From NCBI RefSeq assembly GCF_010104355.1, contig NZ_CP044972.1:2790001-2854000 (forward strand): DNA of 64,000 nt. The letters run 5' to 3'. This document shows positions 11,248 to 20,700 of this stretch, in pieces (positions within the stretch are counted from its first letter, which is position 1; each line of letters starts with the position of its first letter). Source of the stretch: Hydrogenophaga sp. PBL-H3. GTDB taxonomy: Bacteria; Pseudomonadota; Gammaproteobacteria; Burkholderiales; Burkholderiaceae_C. The position numbers and the translations under genes were made by a program. Under the pieces are notes generated by a model. That model saw only the letters and a program-made list of their open reading frames with translations, was not told the origin of the DNA and ran no database searches.

Positions 11248-12198
11248 ATGAAGAAACTGTTGTGCGCACTCGGCGCATCCATGGCCGTGACCGCCGCCAT
11301 GGCCTGGCCCGACAAGAACGTCACCATCGTCGTGCCCTTCCCGCCCGGCGGCTCGACCGACCTCATCGCGCGCACGCTGCAAGGCAAGCTGCAGGAAAGA
11401 CTCGGCGGCACCTTCATCGTGGAAAACAAGGCCGGTGCCACCGGCACCATCGGCGCCGCGCAAGTCGTGCGCTCCGCGCCCGACGGCCACACCTTGTTCG
11501 TCTCCTCGCTCGGCCCGTTCGTGATCGCGCCCCACCTCACCAAGGTGACCTACGACGCCACCAAGGACTTCGACCTCATCACCGTGGCCGTGCAGGCGCC
11601 CAACGTGCTCGTGGTACCCGCCGTCTCGCCGCTCAAGACCATGGCCGACGTGCTGGCCTACCAGAAGGCCAACCCCGGCAAGATGACCTTTGCCTCCTCG
11701 GGCAACGGCAGCAGCGACCACCTCACCGCCGAGCTCTACTGGCAACAGACCGGCACCACCGGCGTGCACGTGCCTTACAAGGGCGGCGGCCCGGTGATGA
11801 CCGACCTGCTCGGCAACCAGGTGGAGTCCTCGTTCATGAACATCAACACCGCCATGCCGCAGATCACGGCCGGCAAGCTGCGCGCGCTCTCGATCACCAG
11901 CGCCAAGCGCTCACCCTTGCTGCCCAACGTGCCCACGCTCGACGAGCTGGGCATCAAGGACGCCAACGTGAACTCCTGGCAGGCCGTGGCCGCGCCCAAG
12001 GGCATTCCCGCCGACGTGAAGGCCAAACTGCACACCGCGATCGTGGAGATCCTCAACGACCCGACCGTGAAGCCCAAGCTGCTCGACCTCGGCTTCGAGA
12101 TCGTGGCCAACACGCCCGAGCAGTTCACCGCCTTCCAGGCCAGCGAGTTCGCACGCTGGAAAAAACTCATCGAAGCCCGCAACATCAAAGCCGACTGA
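11248..12198 (+). CDS. Bug family tripartite tricarboxylate transporter (TTT) solute-binding protein
   Basis: A 316-residue exported protein: signal peptide [19 protein letters not shown], then the Bug/TctC fold with the entry motif [15 protein letters not shown] and the [11 protein letters not shown] loop (residues around 70-80) that contacts the ligand carboxylate. Bug proteins deliver carboxylates to TctAB permeases; none is encoded here, so a permease elsewhere must be used. By operon position the likely ligand is D-glucarate or galactarate. The start is fixed by a strong Shine-Dalgarno (AGAAGGAG) 8 bases upstream; the longer frame through the operators is discounted. It is the first gene behind operators O2/O3 and is followed after 131 bases by gudD. 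Confidence 0.92.
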   Translation: MKKLLCALGASMAVTAAMAWPDKNVTIVVPFPPGGSTDLIARTLQGKLQERLGGTFIVENKAGATGTIGAAQVVRSAPDGHTLFVSSLGPFVIAPHLTKVTYDATKDFDLITVAVQAPNVLVVPAVSPLKTMADVLAYQKANPGKMTFASSGNGSSDHLTAELYWQQTGTTGVHVPYKGGGPVMTDLLGNQVESSFMNINTAMPQITAGKLRALSITSAKRSPLLPNVPTLDELGIKDANVNSWQAVAAPKGIPADVKAKLHTAIVEILNDPTVKPKLLDLGFEIVANTPEQFTAFQASEFARWKKLIEARNIKAD

Positions 12199-12203
12199 CA
12201 GGC

Positions 12204-12286
12204 CCACCCCCGCCGCGCTGCGCGCGACCCCCTTCCAGGGGGCGATGCCTGGGACCGGCAGAGCCGGATCCGCGGCATCCCTGGGT
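12204..12286. repeat. structured intergenic repeat-like element
   Basis: Between the Bug receptor and gudD. It contains CCCCCTTCCAGGGGG (12228-12242), then a long hairpin with outer arms GATGCC (12244-12249) and GGCATC (12274-12279) and an inner CCGGC-AGA-GCCGG stem (12255-12267). From memory, this GC-rich paired-hairpin arrangement resembles a dispersed intergenic element of Comamonadaceae genomes; copy number cannot be tested here. Lying inside an operon it could act as a partial terminator or mRNA processing site. Confidence 0.55.
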
Positions 12287-12329
12287 TGGGTCACATCGCG
12301 CTGGCAACGCTTCTTTTTGTGAGTCTTTC

Positions 12330-13676
12330 ATGATGAATCCCGGCATCGAGTCTTCCACCCCCCGCGTCACCGCACTGCGCGTCATCCCCGTCGCCGGGCG
12401 TGACGGCATGCTGCTCAACCTGAGCGGTGCACACGCCCCGTTCTTCACGCGCAACCTGCTCATCCTCACCGACAGCGCCGGCCACACCGGTGTGGGCGAG
12501 GTGCCGGGCGGCGAGAAGATCCGCCAGACGCTGGAAGACGCGGCCGCCCTGGTGGTCGGTCAGTCCATCGGCGACCACCAGCGCCTGCTGCGCGAACTGC
12601 ACACCCGCTTTGCCGACCGCGACGTGGGCGGGCGCGGGCTGCAGACCTTTGACCTGCGCACCACCATCCACGCGGTGACAGCAGTGGAGTCGGCGTTGCT
12701 GGATTTGCTGGGCCAGCACCTCGGTGTGCCGGTGGCCGCCCTGCTCGGCGAAGGCCAGCAGCGCGACGCTGTGGAGATGCTGGGCTATCTGTTCTTCGTG
12801 GGCGACAAGTCAAAGACCAACCTGCCCTACGCGAGCGAACCGGGTGCGGACAACGCCTGGAGCCGCCTGCGGCACGAAGAAGCCATGACGCCCGAAGCCG
12901 TGGTGCGCCTGGCCGAAGCAGCGCGCGAGCGCTACGGCTTCAACGATTTCAAGCTCAAGGGCGGCGTGTTGCGCGGTGACGAGGAAGTGGACGCCGTGAC
13001 CGCACTGCACGAGCGCTTCCCCGACGCGCGTGTGACGCTCGACCCCAACGGCGGCTGGCTGCTCAAGGACGCGATCCGGCTGGGTCAGCGCATGCGCGGC
13101 GTGGTGGCGTATGCCGAAGACCCGTGCGGTGCCGAAGACGGCTTTTCGGGCCGCGAGGTGATGGCCGAGTTCCGCCGCGCCACCGGCCTGCCCACGGCCA
13201 CCAACATGGTGGCCACCGACTGGCGCCAGCTCACGCACGCGCTCTCGCTGCAATCGGTCGACATTCCGCTGGCCGACCCGCATTTCTGGACCATGGCCGG
13301 CAGCGTGCGCGTGGCGCAGATTTGCCGCGACTGGGGCCTGACCTGGGGCTCGCATTCCAACAACCATTTCGACGTGTCGCTGGCCATGTTCACCCACGTG
13401 GCTGCGGCCGCACCGGGCAAGGTCACCGCGATCGACACGCACTGGATCTGGCAGGACGGCCAGCGCCTGACGAAAGATCCGCTGAAAATCGTGGGCGGGC
13501 ATGTGCAGGTGCCCAAGGCCCCAGGCTTGGGCGTGCAACTCGACATGGCCGAGGTGGAAAAAGCGCACCAGCTCTACCTGCAGCACGGCCTGGGCGCGCG
13601 CGACGACGCCATGGCCATGCAAAGCCTGATCCCCAACTGGACCTTCAACCCCAAGCGCCCCGCGCTCGACCGATGA
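12330..13676 (+). CDS. gudD: glucarate dehydratase
   Basis: A 448-residue enolase-superfamily enzyme (447 if the second of two tandem ATGs is used; E. coli GudD is of similar size). It dehydrates D-glucarate to 5-keto-4-deoxy-D-glucarate. The N-terminal capping domain (to about residue 140) is followed by the barrel with the K-x-K base FKLKGG, the metal ligands in [14 protein letters not shown] and ATNMVATDW, and the second catalytic base in SHSNNHFD, where the His faces the substrate. It shares its product with GarD, so two diacids feed one aldolase. The aldolase gene starts 26 bases downstream. No strong Shine-Dalgarno is visible at the ATGATG start. Confidence 0.94.
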   Translation: MMNPGIESSTPRVTALRVIPVAGRDGMLLNLSGAHAPFFTRNLLILTDSAGHTGVGEVPGGEKIRQTLEDAAALVVGQSIGDHQRLLRELHTRFADRDVGGRGLQTFDLRTTIHAVTAVESALLDLLGQHLGVPVAALLGEGQQRDAVEMLGYLFFVGDKSKTNLPYASEPGADNAWSRLRHEEAMTPEAVVRLAEAARERYGFNDFKLKGGVLRGDEEVDAVTALHERFPDARVTLDPNGGWLLKDAIRLGQRMRGVVAYAEDPCGAEDGFSGREVMAEFRRATGLPTATNMVATDWRQLTHALSLQSVDIPLADPHFWTMAGSVRVAQICRDWGLTWGSHSNNHFDVSLAMFTHVAAAAPGKVTAIDTHWIWQDGQRLTKDPLKIVGGHVQVPKAPGLGVQLDMAEVEKAHQLYLQHGLGARDDAMAMQSLIPNWTFNPKRPALDR

Positions 13677-13701
13677 CACCCACACAGCCCAAGGAACCTG
13701 C

Positions 13702-14490
13702 ATGAGACCCAACCGCCTGCGTGAAATCTGGGCCACCGGTGGCGCCGTCGTCAACGGCTGGCTGGCCATTCCCAACAGCTTCTCGGCCGAGACCATGGCC
13801 CACCAGGGCTGGGACTCGCTGACCATCGACCTGCAACACGGCGTGGTGGACTACCAGGCCATGATCCCCATGCTGCAGGCCATCAGCACCACCACCACCG
13901 TGCCTGTGGTGCGCGTGCCGTGGCTGGAGCCGGGCATCCTCATGAAGACGCTGGACGCCGGCGCGTACGGCGTGATCTGCCCGATGGTGAACACGCGCGA
14001 AGACGCGCAAAAACTCGTGGCCTGGACGCACTACGCGCCGCGCGGCACGCGCAGTTTCGGCCCGGTGCGCGCCCTGCTCTACGGCGGTGCCGACTACCCC
14101 CAGCACGCCAACGACACCATCGTCACCTTCGCCATGATCGAAACCGCGCAGGCGCTGGACAACCTGGACGACATTCTCTCGGTGCCGGGGCTGGACGCGA
14201 TCTACATCGGCCCGTCCGACCTGTCGCTGGCCCTCGGCTGCAAACCCACGTTCGACGACCTCGACCCCAAGGCGACTGAAGCGGTGGAGCACATCCTGGC
14301 GCGCGCCAAGTCGCACGGCGTGGTCGCCGGCATCCACAACGGCTCGCCCGAGGCGGCGCTCCGGCGCATCGCCATGGGCTTCCAGTTCGTCACCGTGAGC
14401 TCGGACGCGCGCCTCATGGCCGCCGGTGCGCAACAGGTGATGGCCACCATGCGCGCCGCCCAGGCACCCAAAACCGAAGGCGGCTACTGA
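13702..14490 (+). CDS. garL: HpcH/HpaI family aldolase, probable 5-keto-4-deoxy-D-glucarate aldolase
   Basis: A 262-residue class II pyruvate aldolase. Family marks are the substrate-loop region DLQHGVVDYQAM, the arginine in VRVPW, the metal-binding Glu in AMIETAQALDNL and the Asp in IYIGPSDLSLALG. GarL splits 5-keto-4-deoxy-D-glucarate into pyruvate and tartronate semialdehyde. The substrate is assigned from position between gudD and garR; by sequence alone it could be another 2-keto-diacid aldolase such as HpaI. The Shine-Dalgarno AAGGAAC lies 5-11 bases before the ATG. It is in one operon with gudD and garR. Confidence 0.88.
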   Translation: MRPNRLREIWATGGAVVNGWLAIPNSFSAETMAHQGWDSLTIDLQHGVVDYQAMIPMLQAISTTTTVPVVRVPWLEPGILMKTLDAGAYGVICPMVNTREDAQKLVAWTHYAPRGTRSFGPVRALLYGGADYPQHANDTIVTFAMIETAQALDNLDDILSVPGLDAIYIGPSDLSLALGCKPTFDDLDPKATEAVEHILARAKSHGVVAGIHNGSPEAALRRIAMGFQFVTVSSDARLMAAGAQQVMATMRAAQAPKTEGGY

Positions 14491-14515
14491 GCCCGCCCCA
14501 CCACAAGGACAACAG

Positions 14516-15400
14516 ATGAAGATTGGATTTATCGGCTTGGGCATCATGGGCACGCCCATGGCCCTGCACCTGGCCAACGCAGGTCACCAGCTGTTCGTGC
14601 ACACGCGCAGCCAGGTGCCTGAAGCCATTCAGGCGGCGGGCGCCGTGCGCTGTGACAACGCCGCCGCCGTGGCCCGCGAGGCAGAAGTCGTGTTCACGAT
14701 GGTGCCAGACACGCCCGACGTGGAGGCCGTGCTGTTCGGCGAGAACGGCGTGGCATCTGGACTGGGCAAGGGCAAGGTGGTGGTCGACATGAGCTCGATC
14801 AGCCCCATGGCCACCAAGGCCTTCGCGAAGAAGATCAACGCGCTGGGCGCCGACTACATCGACGCGCCGGTGTCCGGCGGTGAAGTGGGCGCCAAGGCCG
14901 GTTCGCTCACCATCATGTGTGGTGGTGACGAGGCCGTGTTCGAGCGCGTGCGCCCCTTGCTGGAGCTGATGGGCAAGAACATCACGCTGGTCGGCGGCAA
15001 CGGCGACGGTCAGACCACCAAGGTGGCCAACCAGATCATCGTGGCGCTCAACATCGCGGCCGTGAGCGAGGCCCTGGTGTTCGCCAGCAAGGCCGGCGCC
15101 GACCCGGCCAAGGTGCGCCAGGCGCTCATGGGAGGATTTGCCGCGAGCCGGATTCTGGAAGTGCACGGCGAACGCATGATCAAGCGCACGTTCAACCCCG
15201 GGTTTCGCATCAAGCTGCACCAGAAAGACCTGAACCTGGCGCTGCAGGGCGCGAAGGAAATCGGGGTGTCACTGCCGCAAACCGCGAACGCCGCGCAGCT
15301 CATGCAAGCCTGCGCCGCGCACGGCATGGGCGACCTGGATCACTCGGCGCTGGTGAAGGCGCTGGAGCTGATGGCCGGTCACACCGTGGCGCCAGACTGA
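14516..15400 (+). CDS. garR: 2-hydroxy-3-oxopropionate (tartronate semialdehyde) reductase
   Basis: A 294-residue beta-hydroxyacid dehydrogenase. The dinucleotide fold opens with GFIGLGIMGTPMALHLANAG, the substrate motif is DAPVSGGEVGAKAGSLTIMCGG (about residues 118-139), and the catalytic Lys is in TTKVANQIIVALN (about residue 171). GarR reduces tartronate semialdehyde to D-glycerate. It is the last gene of the diacid operon, with AAGGACAAC before the ATG; no glycerate kinase gene is in the window. It converges on the glycine-zipper gene with 9 bases between stops. Confidence 0.94.
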   Translation: MKIGFIGLGIMGTPMALHLANAGHQLFVHTRSQVPEAIQAAGAVRCDNAAAVAREAEVVFTMVPDTPDVEAVLFGENGVASGLGKGKVVVDMSSISPMATKAFAKKINALGADYIDAPVSGGEVGAKAGSLTIMCGGDEAVFERVRPLLELMGKNITLVGGNGDGQTTKVANQIIVALNIAAVSEALVFASKAGADPAKVRQALMGGFAASRILEVHGERMIKRTFNPGFRIKLHQKDLNLALQGAKEIGVSLPQTANAAQLMQACAAHGMGDLDHSALVKALELMAGHTVAPD

Positions 15401-15409
15401 CGCGGGTGA

Positions 15410-15964
15410 TCAGGACCGTGCTTCGGGCTCGGGCGGCGTGGTCACCACTTCGCCGTTCTTCACCGGCAGCGTGGCCCCCGGCTTGAACGACGTCTGCACC
15501 GTGCCCTCCTTGCCGTCGAGGCGGTAGGTCACGTTGTAGCCCAGGTGCTTCTGCGATTTTTCCTGCACGGTCCTGCAGCGCTGTTCGGTGGATGTGACCA
15601 CGTCTTTCTGCTGCATGTTCTTCTGCACCTGGTTGCCGGCATAGCCTCCGGCCACCGCACCCGCCACCGTGGCCACGGTCTTGCCGGTGCCATTGCCCAC
15701 CGCGCTGCCCAGCAGGCCACCAGCCAGGCCCCCCACCACCGTACCGGCGATGCGGTTCTGGTCTTTCACTGGTGCAGCCCGCTGCACCGCCACGTTCTCG
15801 CAGCGCTCGCGCGGGGTCACCACGGTCTCGGTGACCTCCTTGACGGCGACCACGTCGGCGAACTTCGGCTGCGTCAGCGCCTTGTAGCCCGTGACACCGC
15901 TCGCGCCCAGCACCACCATGGCCAGGCCACCCACGGCAATCCCCTTCATCATCGACTTGTCCAT
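15410..15964 (-). CDS. glycine-zipper 2TM domain protein
   Basis: A 184-residue protein. It has an N-terminal hydrophobic anchor or signal (GIAVGGLAMVVLGASGVTGY), then a glycine-zipper block with repeated GxxxG spacing (VVGGLAGGLLGSAVGNGTGK and VAGAVAGGYAGN, about residues 75-110) and a C-terminal soluble domain of about 60 residues. Proteins of this family (SlyB/17-kDa antigen-like) insert into or line the outer membrane and stiffen the envelope. There is no lipobox cysteine, so it is not an obvious lipoprotein. The start has a good Shine-Dalgarno (AAAGGAAAGAAG). It begins 12 bases after the stop of the Crp/Fnr-like gene and may be co-transcribed with it. Confidence 0.85.
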   Translation of the reverse strand: MDKSMMKGIAVGGLAMVVLGASGVTGYKALTQPKFADVVAVKEVTETVVTPRERCENVAVQRAAPVKDQNRIAGTVVGGLAGGLLGSAVGNGTGKTVATVAGAVAGGYAGNQVQKNMQQKDVVTSTEQRCRTVQEKSQKHLGYNVTYRLDGKEGTVQTSFKPGATLPVKNGEVVTTPPEPEARS

Positions 15965-15976
15965 TCTTCTTTCCTT

Positions 15977-16888
15977 TCAAAGTTGGGGCAATCTAACCGG
16001 ATTCGATCCGGCGCCTGTGACAAAAGGTGTTTCCCCTGTCTCGGCCGATCGGCATCCGGTGTGGCTGATCGTCCAGGGATCGTCGGTCTCCAGCGGCGCG
16101 GGGGGCAACAGCCGGTCGCATTCCAGCTTGACCACCGCATAACACTCGCAGGCCCGCTCTTCCAGGCCCTCGCGGTCGAGCACCTCGATGCGCCCGCGCG
16201 CATAACGGATCAGGCCGTCGCGCTGCAGCGCCAGCGCCACCAGCGTGACACTCTCGCGCCGCACGCCGAGCTTGCTGGCCAGCAGCTCCTGCGTCATCTG
16301 CAGGCAGTTGCCCTGCACTCGGTCCAGGTTCAACAGGATCAGGCGACAGACCTGCTGGTCCACCGTGTGGTGGCGGTTGCACAGTGCGGTCTGCGCCACC
16401 TGCGTGAGCAAGGCCTGCGTGTAGCGCAGCAGCAGCTGCATCACCGCACCACCCGCGTTGAGCTCGTCGATGACGACCTGGCGGTTGAGCCGGTAGCCCT
16501 GGCCAGCGCTTTGCACGACCGCGCGGCCGTTGGTCGAGATGCCGCCCATCAGCAGCGGCACGCCCACCACGCCGTCATTGCCCACCGTGGCGAATTCGGC
16601 GCAGGCGCCATTGGCCGCGATGTTGAGCAGCGAGACGATGGCCGACGTTGGAAAGTACACATGGTTCAGCTCGCTGCCCGATTCGTACAGCACCTGGCCC
16701 AGGGGCATGTCGACCAGCTCCATCTGGCGAGACCAGCGCAGCCAGTCGTCGGCAGGCATGGCCGCCAGCAGGTGATTGATCTGTGCACCGCCCCTGGCTG
16801 GCGCAGTCGCCGCGCAGCCGCAGCGGTGCGACGACAGTGCCCGACGGTTCGGTGAAGCCAACAGGGGTGATTCCAGGGTGACGTACAT
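15977..16888 (-). CDS. Crp/Fnr-family transcriptional regulator
   Basis: A 303-residue regulator: an N-terminal cyclic-nucleotide-binding-like beta-roll (about residues 45-165, with MPLGQVLYESGSELNHVYFP and EFATVGNDGVVGVPLLMGG) and a C-terminal winged helix of the HTH_Crp type (QELLASKLGVRRESVTLVALALQRDGLI). The phosphate-binding RxS signature of cAMP-binding CRP is not seen, and no Fnr-type cysteine cluster is present, so the signal is unknown. The start at MYVTLES is preferred over an upstream in-frame ATG because an AGAGGCACC-like Shine-Dalgarno precedes it and the upstream residues are low-complexity. It carries about 45 poorly conserved residues before the sensor domain. Confidence 0.85.
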   Translation of the reverse strand: MYVTLESPLLASPNRRALSSHRCGCAATAPARGGAQINHLLAAMPADDWLRWSRQMELVDMPLGQVLYESGSELNHVYFPTSAIVSLLNIAANGACAEFATVGNDGVVGVPLLMGGISTNGRAVVQSAGQGYRLNRQVVIDELNAGGAVMQLLLRYTQALLTQVAQTALCNRHHTVDQQVCRLILLNLDRVQGNCLQMTQELLASKLGVRRESVTLVALALQRDGLIRYARGRIEVLDREGLEERACECYAVVKLECDRLLPPAPLETDDPWTISHTGCRSAETGETPFVTGAGSNPVRLPQL

Positions 16889-17034
16889 GGCGGTGCCTCT
16901 TGTGAAAACGGATGTCTCCAGTTTTCCGCCGGGCGCCGTGCAAGTCTGTCGGTGAAACGGGTGGATGCGCGTAGGACTGGGACTACAGCTCGCCCCGGGG
17001 TGCCTCACTGTTTCGCCGCCCTGGCCAGGACGGC

Positions 17035-17409
17035 TCAGACCCGGATCACTTCACCTTTGAGCGACCACAGAATGGCGAGGACTTCGTTGCGCGTGGGCGT
17101 GTCGATGCCGCAGGTCTCCAGCGCGCTCATCGCGTCGTCGATGACGGTGATGAATTCCTGTTCGCTCACGTTCATGCCCCGGTGCGTCGCCAGCATGTCC
17201 TGACCGCTGTAGGTCTCGGGGCCGCCCGCCCCGGCACAGAAAAACTCGACCACGCGCTGCTCCACGCGATCCATGTTCTCGACGTTCTGGTAGCGGATGT
17301 TCACGAGCGGGTTGTTCAGGTGGTTCTTGATGAGCTCTCGCGTGATGCGCGTGATGCCGTCATGGCTGCCCAGGCGCTCGTAGAGAGTGGTGGCGGAAGT
17401 GCTTTGCAT
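17035..17409 (-). CDS. group 1 truncated haemoglobin
   Basis: A 124-residue globin with the short 2-on-2 fold. The proximal His is in MLATHRGMN (about residue 76), preceded by the YSGQDM turn, and the C-terminal helix carries IDDAMSALETCGI and NEVLAILWSL. Group 1 globins bind O2 or NO and often act in NO detoxification or O2 scavenging. The usual B10 Tyr seems to be replaced (ELIKNHLNNP), which would alter ligand stabilisation; this rests on an alignment by eye. The gene follows the 68-residue ORF on the same strand by 50 bases and may share its promoter, facing the large SARP-type regulator. Confidence 0.88.
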   Translation of the reverse strand: MQSTSATTLYERLGSHDGITRITRELIKNHLNNPLVNIRYQNVENMDRVEQRVVEFFCAGAGGPETYSGQDMLATHRGMNVSEQEFITVIDDAMSALETCGIDTPTRNEVLAILWSLKGEVIRV

Positions 17410-17459
17410 GGTGTTCTCCTGAAAAGTGGGGTTGGGCCTTCAACAATCGAGTGCGCTTC

Positions 17460-17666
17460 TCAGTCCCGCCGGTGCGGCAACCACGAGGCGTATTCGATCA
17501 GGCCGGGGTCCATGGCATCGACCGACAGGCTGCGACGCAGCCGCTCCAGCGTGCCTGACAGGGACTGCTCCAGGGATTGCAGCAGCTCGCGTGTCAGGGG
17601 GGTCGGGATGCTCAGCACGGCGTGTCCGTGCGCGGGCAGCGAAACATCGATCTGGCGGAATTTCAT
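17460..17666 (-). CDS. small conserved-looking protein, 68 residues, function unknown
   Basis: Starts MKFRQIDVSLPAHGHAVLSI with a good Shine-Dalgarno (CCAGGAGAGCACC). No membrane segment or known motif is recognised; the centre is a possible amphipathic helix (TRELLQSLEQSLSGTLERLR). It is the first gene of a short minus-strand group with the truncated haemoglobin and lies 131 bases from the divergent SARP-type regulator. The longer in-frame ORF upstream is rejected because it runs into the divergent promoter region. It might be a partner of the globin, but there is no direct evidence. Confidence 0.6.
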   Translation of the reverse strand: MKFRQIDVSLPAHGHAVLSIPTPLTRELLQSLEQSLSGTLERLRRSLSVDAMDPGLIEYASWLPHRRD

Positions 17667-17797
17667 GGTGCTCTCCTGGGTTGATGGCAACGCGAAATGG
17701 CTTTGCCCAAGGCCACTGTCGCCGCCGGCCGTTCCTGAAACGTTCCCAGGACGAAGGGGCCTTGTCGCGGCCAGCACAACGCCTCACACTGGACCGC

Positions 17798-20700
17798 ATG
17801 GACACCACTTCCCCACCACCTCAGGCCGATGCAGCGGGTCTGTTGAGCGTCACGCTGCTGGGCCGGTTCGCCGTGGCGGTGAACGGACTCGAATGGAACG
17901 CCGAGCGCTGGCCCAGCCTTCGTGCCACCCACCTCGTGCAATTGCTCAGCCTGCAGCCCGGGCGCCGCACCACGCGGGACAAAGTCGTCGACGCGCTCTG
18001 GCCCCAGCTGGAACCCGACGCGGGCGCGGCCAATCTGCGCAAGGCGGTTTTCAACGCGCGCCAGGCACTGGGCCGGCACGACGCCATCGTCCTGCACGCG
18101 GGAGAGCTCGTGCTCTGGCCTCACGGTTCGGTCGAGGTGGACGCAGACACCTTCGAGCGCAGGTCGGCCGCGGCACTGCAACAAGGCGACGCCCAGGGCT
18201 GCGCGCAAGCGGCCGGGCTGTACCCGGGCGACCTGTTGCCCGGTTCGCAGTACGAGGGCTGGACCGAGCCCGCCAGAGAACGTCTGCGCGCCCGGTTTCT
18301 GGATCTGCTGCGCGCCAGTGCCCAATGGAGGCGGTTGGCAACGCTGGAGCCCACCGACGAGGAGGCGCACCGCGCGCTGATGCGGCAAGCGCTGGAAGCC
18401 GGCAACCGGTCGGAGGCCCTGCATTGGTACGCCCATGTTCGCGAGGCACTTCAGCACCAGTTGGGAGTTGCACCCGGCGCACCCACACAGGCGCTCTACG
18501 AAAGCTGCGTTGCCGGCCTGCAGGCCTCCCGGCCGATCTTCCTGGGACGCGCCCGGGAACTGGCGAACGCCGCCTCGTGGTTGCAACTGCCTGCCCGACA
18601 ACGTCCGGGGGCCATCGTCTTGCGCGGGCCCGCCGGCATCGGCAAAAGTGCGCTGGGCCGCGAGATCCAGGCGCAGGCCCAAGACCGCGGTTGGGCCGTC
18701 ATGCGCATGGACGCCACCGAGACCGGTCGGGCCTACAACCTGGTCGCCACCATCGCCGACCGCCTGATCATCGATGACAGGAGCGTGCTCGAACGGATCG
18801 GACTGCCGGCCCGCGCGGTACTCGCGCAGATCACGCCTCTGGCGGCACCCGCCACGCCCTTGCTGGGGCCCCTGGGGCGGCACCAGGTGGTGGGCGCCGT
18901 GCGGCGCCTGTTGCTGGCGGCCTTCGGAGGTGGTGATTTGCTGGTTCAGGTGGACGACGCACACCTGGCGGGGGACGCTGACGCAGAGGTGCTGGTGCAG
19001 CTGGCGATGGCTGGCGCCCCCCTGTGCCTCTTGATGACCGTCCGGCCGCTGGCGCCGGACACCTTCCTGGCCCAGGGACTGGCGCGTTTGCAGCGCGCGG
19101 GGGTACAGCAGCTGGTGGATGTGCCGCCCATGAGCGAGGACGAGGTCCACCGGCTGATCAACTGGGCCGCGGAGCCGCCCGCCGACACCGATCTGCTGGC
19201 GCGCATCGCGCAGGCAGCGCAGGGCAACCCGTTTGCGGCCATCGAACTCGCGCGCTGCGCGGCATCGGTCGACCTGGATCACCTGCCCGCCAGCGCCGCG
19301 GAGGCGATCATCGAGCGGCTGTGCAACGCCCCACCCTCCACCGTGACGCTGCTCAAGTGGCTGGCCTTGAGCGGGGATGCGCACGATGTGGGCGCGGTGG
19401 AGACCATCGCGGCGCAAGCCCAGGTGCTTGCCTTCCCGGCCCTCGACAGCGCTCTGGCGCAAGGCATCCTGGTGGTCTCGGATGCCCGGTATCGATTCCG
19501 CCACGAGCTGGTGCGCCAGGCGCTCACGGGGCAGATTGCGCCTCATCGGCGCGTCCAGATGCACCGCCAGATTGCTCGTGCCCTGGCCGAGTCCGACGGC
19601 GCACACGCCCGCATTGCCGCGCACTGGCATGCCGGTGGCCTGGCACGCGAAGCCGTGCCCTGGTGGCTGGCGGCGGCGCGCGAGGCCCTGCGTCTGGCGG
19701 CATTCGGTGAGGCGCTGCGCCACCTCGATGCCTTGCTGGCAGTCGACACGAAACACGGCGAGGCACTGCGCTTGCGCGCCGAGGCGCTGGACGCACAGGG
19801 CGATCCGGCGGCCCTGTTTGCCTACCGGCTGGCTGCCGCGGCAGCCGGCGAGGCCGAGAGCCACGACCTGCGCGCCAAGGCCGCCCTGGCGCAGGTGAAG
19901 ATGGGCGATCCCAAGGGTGCCATCCAGGCCCTGGAAGGCGTTCATCCGACCTCGGTTGAAGGCCGCCTGTGCGAGGCCCTCGCCTGGAGTGGCGCCGCCG
20001 CCCTGGGTGTGGCCGACCCGGCGATCGGCACCGCCAAATCGGCCATCGCCCGCCAACTGGCCTTGCAAACCGGAGACACCAGCTCGCTGGTGATCGCCTC
20101 ATGGGCGCAGGCTGCGGCGGCGCACGCGCGCGGCGACTTGCACCGCAGCGTGTGGGCCGACCTGCAGGAAACCAGCCATGTGCCCCACCTGGCCGTGCGC
20201 GTGTTCGACGGACATCTCTGCATCACCCAACGTTTCCTCTATGGGGCCCGGCCCTACCCGCAGGTGATTGAATTCGCAGACGCCCTGGCCAACGAGGCGC
20301 GGCGGCTCGGCGCCGCTCGCGGCCTGGCGTTTGGCACAACGCTTCGGGGCGAGGCGGAGTGGCTGGCCGGAGATCTGACGGCCGCACGACTGCACCTTCG
20401 CGAGGGTGCGCGCCTGCACCGTGCCATCAGTGGGCCGGTGGGCGAGGCCTTGTCGATTCAGCGCCTGGCCGAAGTGGCGCTGCATGAAGGTCGGCGCGAT
20501 GAGGCTCACGAACTCATCGAGGAAGCCCTGGACCTGGCGCGCCAGACCGACATCGGCTTTCATTTGCTCGACCGCATCTACGGCACGCGGATCAGCCTGC
20601 ACGGCCATGACCCCGACGCTGCGCTGCATGTCATGGAAGACGCCAGCGCGTCGGTGCGCGGCCCGCTGGAGACCTGCCCCGGCTGCCGCATCACCTTTGC

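Noticed and set aside
11142..12330. Long plus-strand open frame running from the operator region into gudD.
   Set aside because: It overlaps the Bug receptor gene in another frame and its first 390 or so codons show no family match; gudD begins at 12330.
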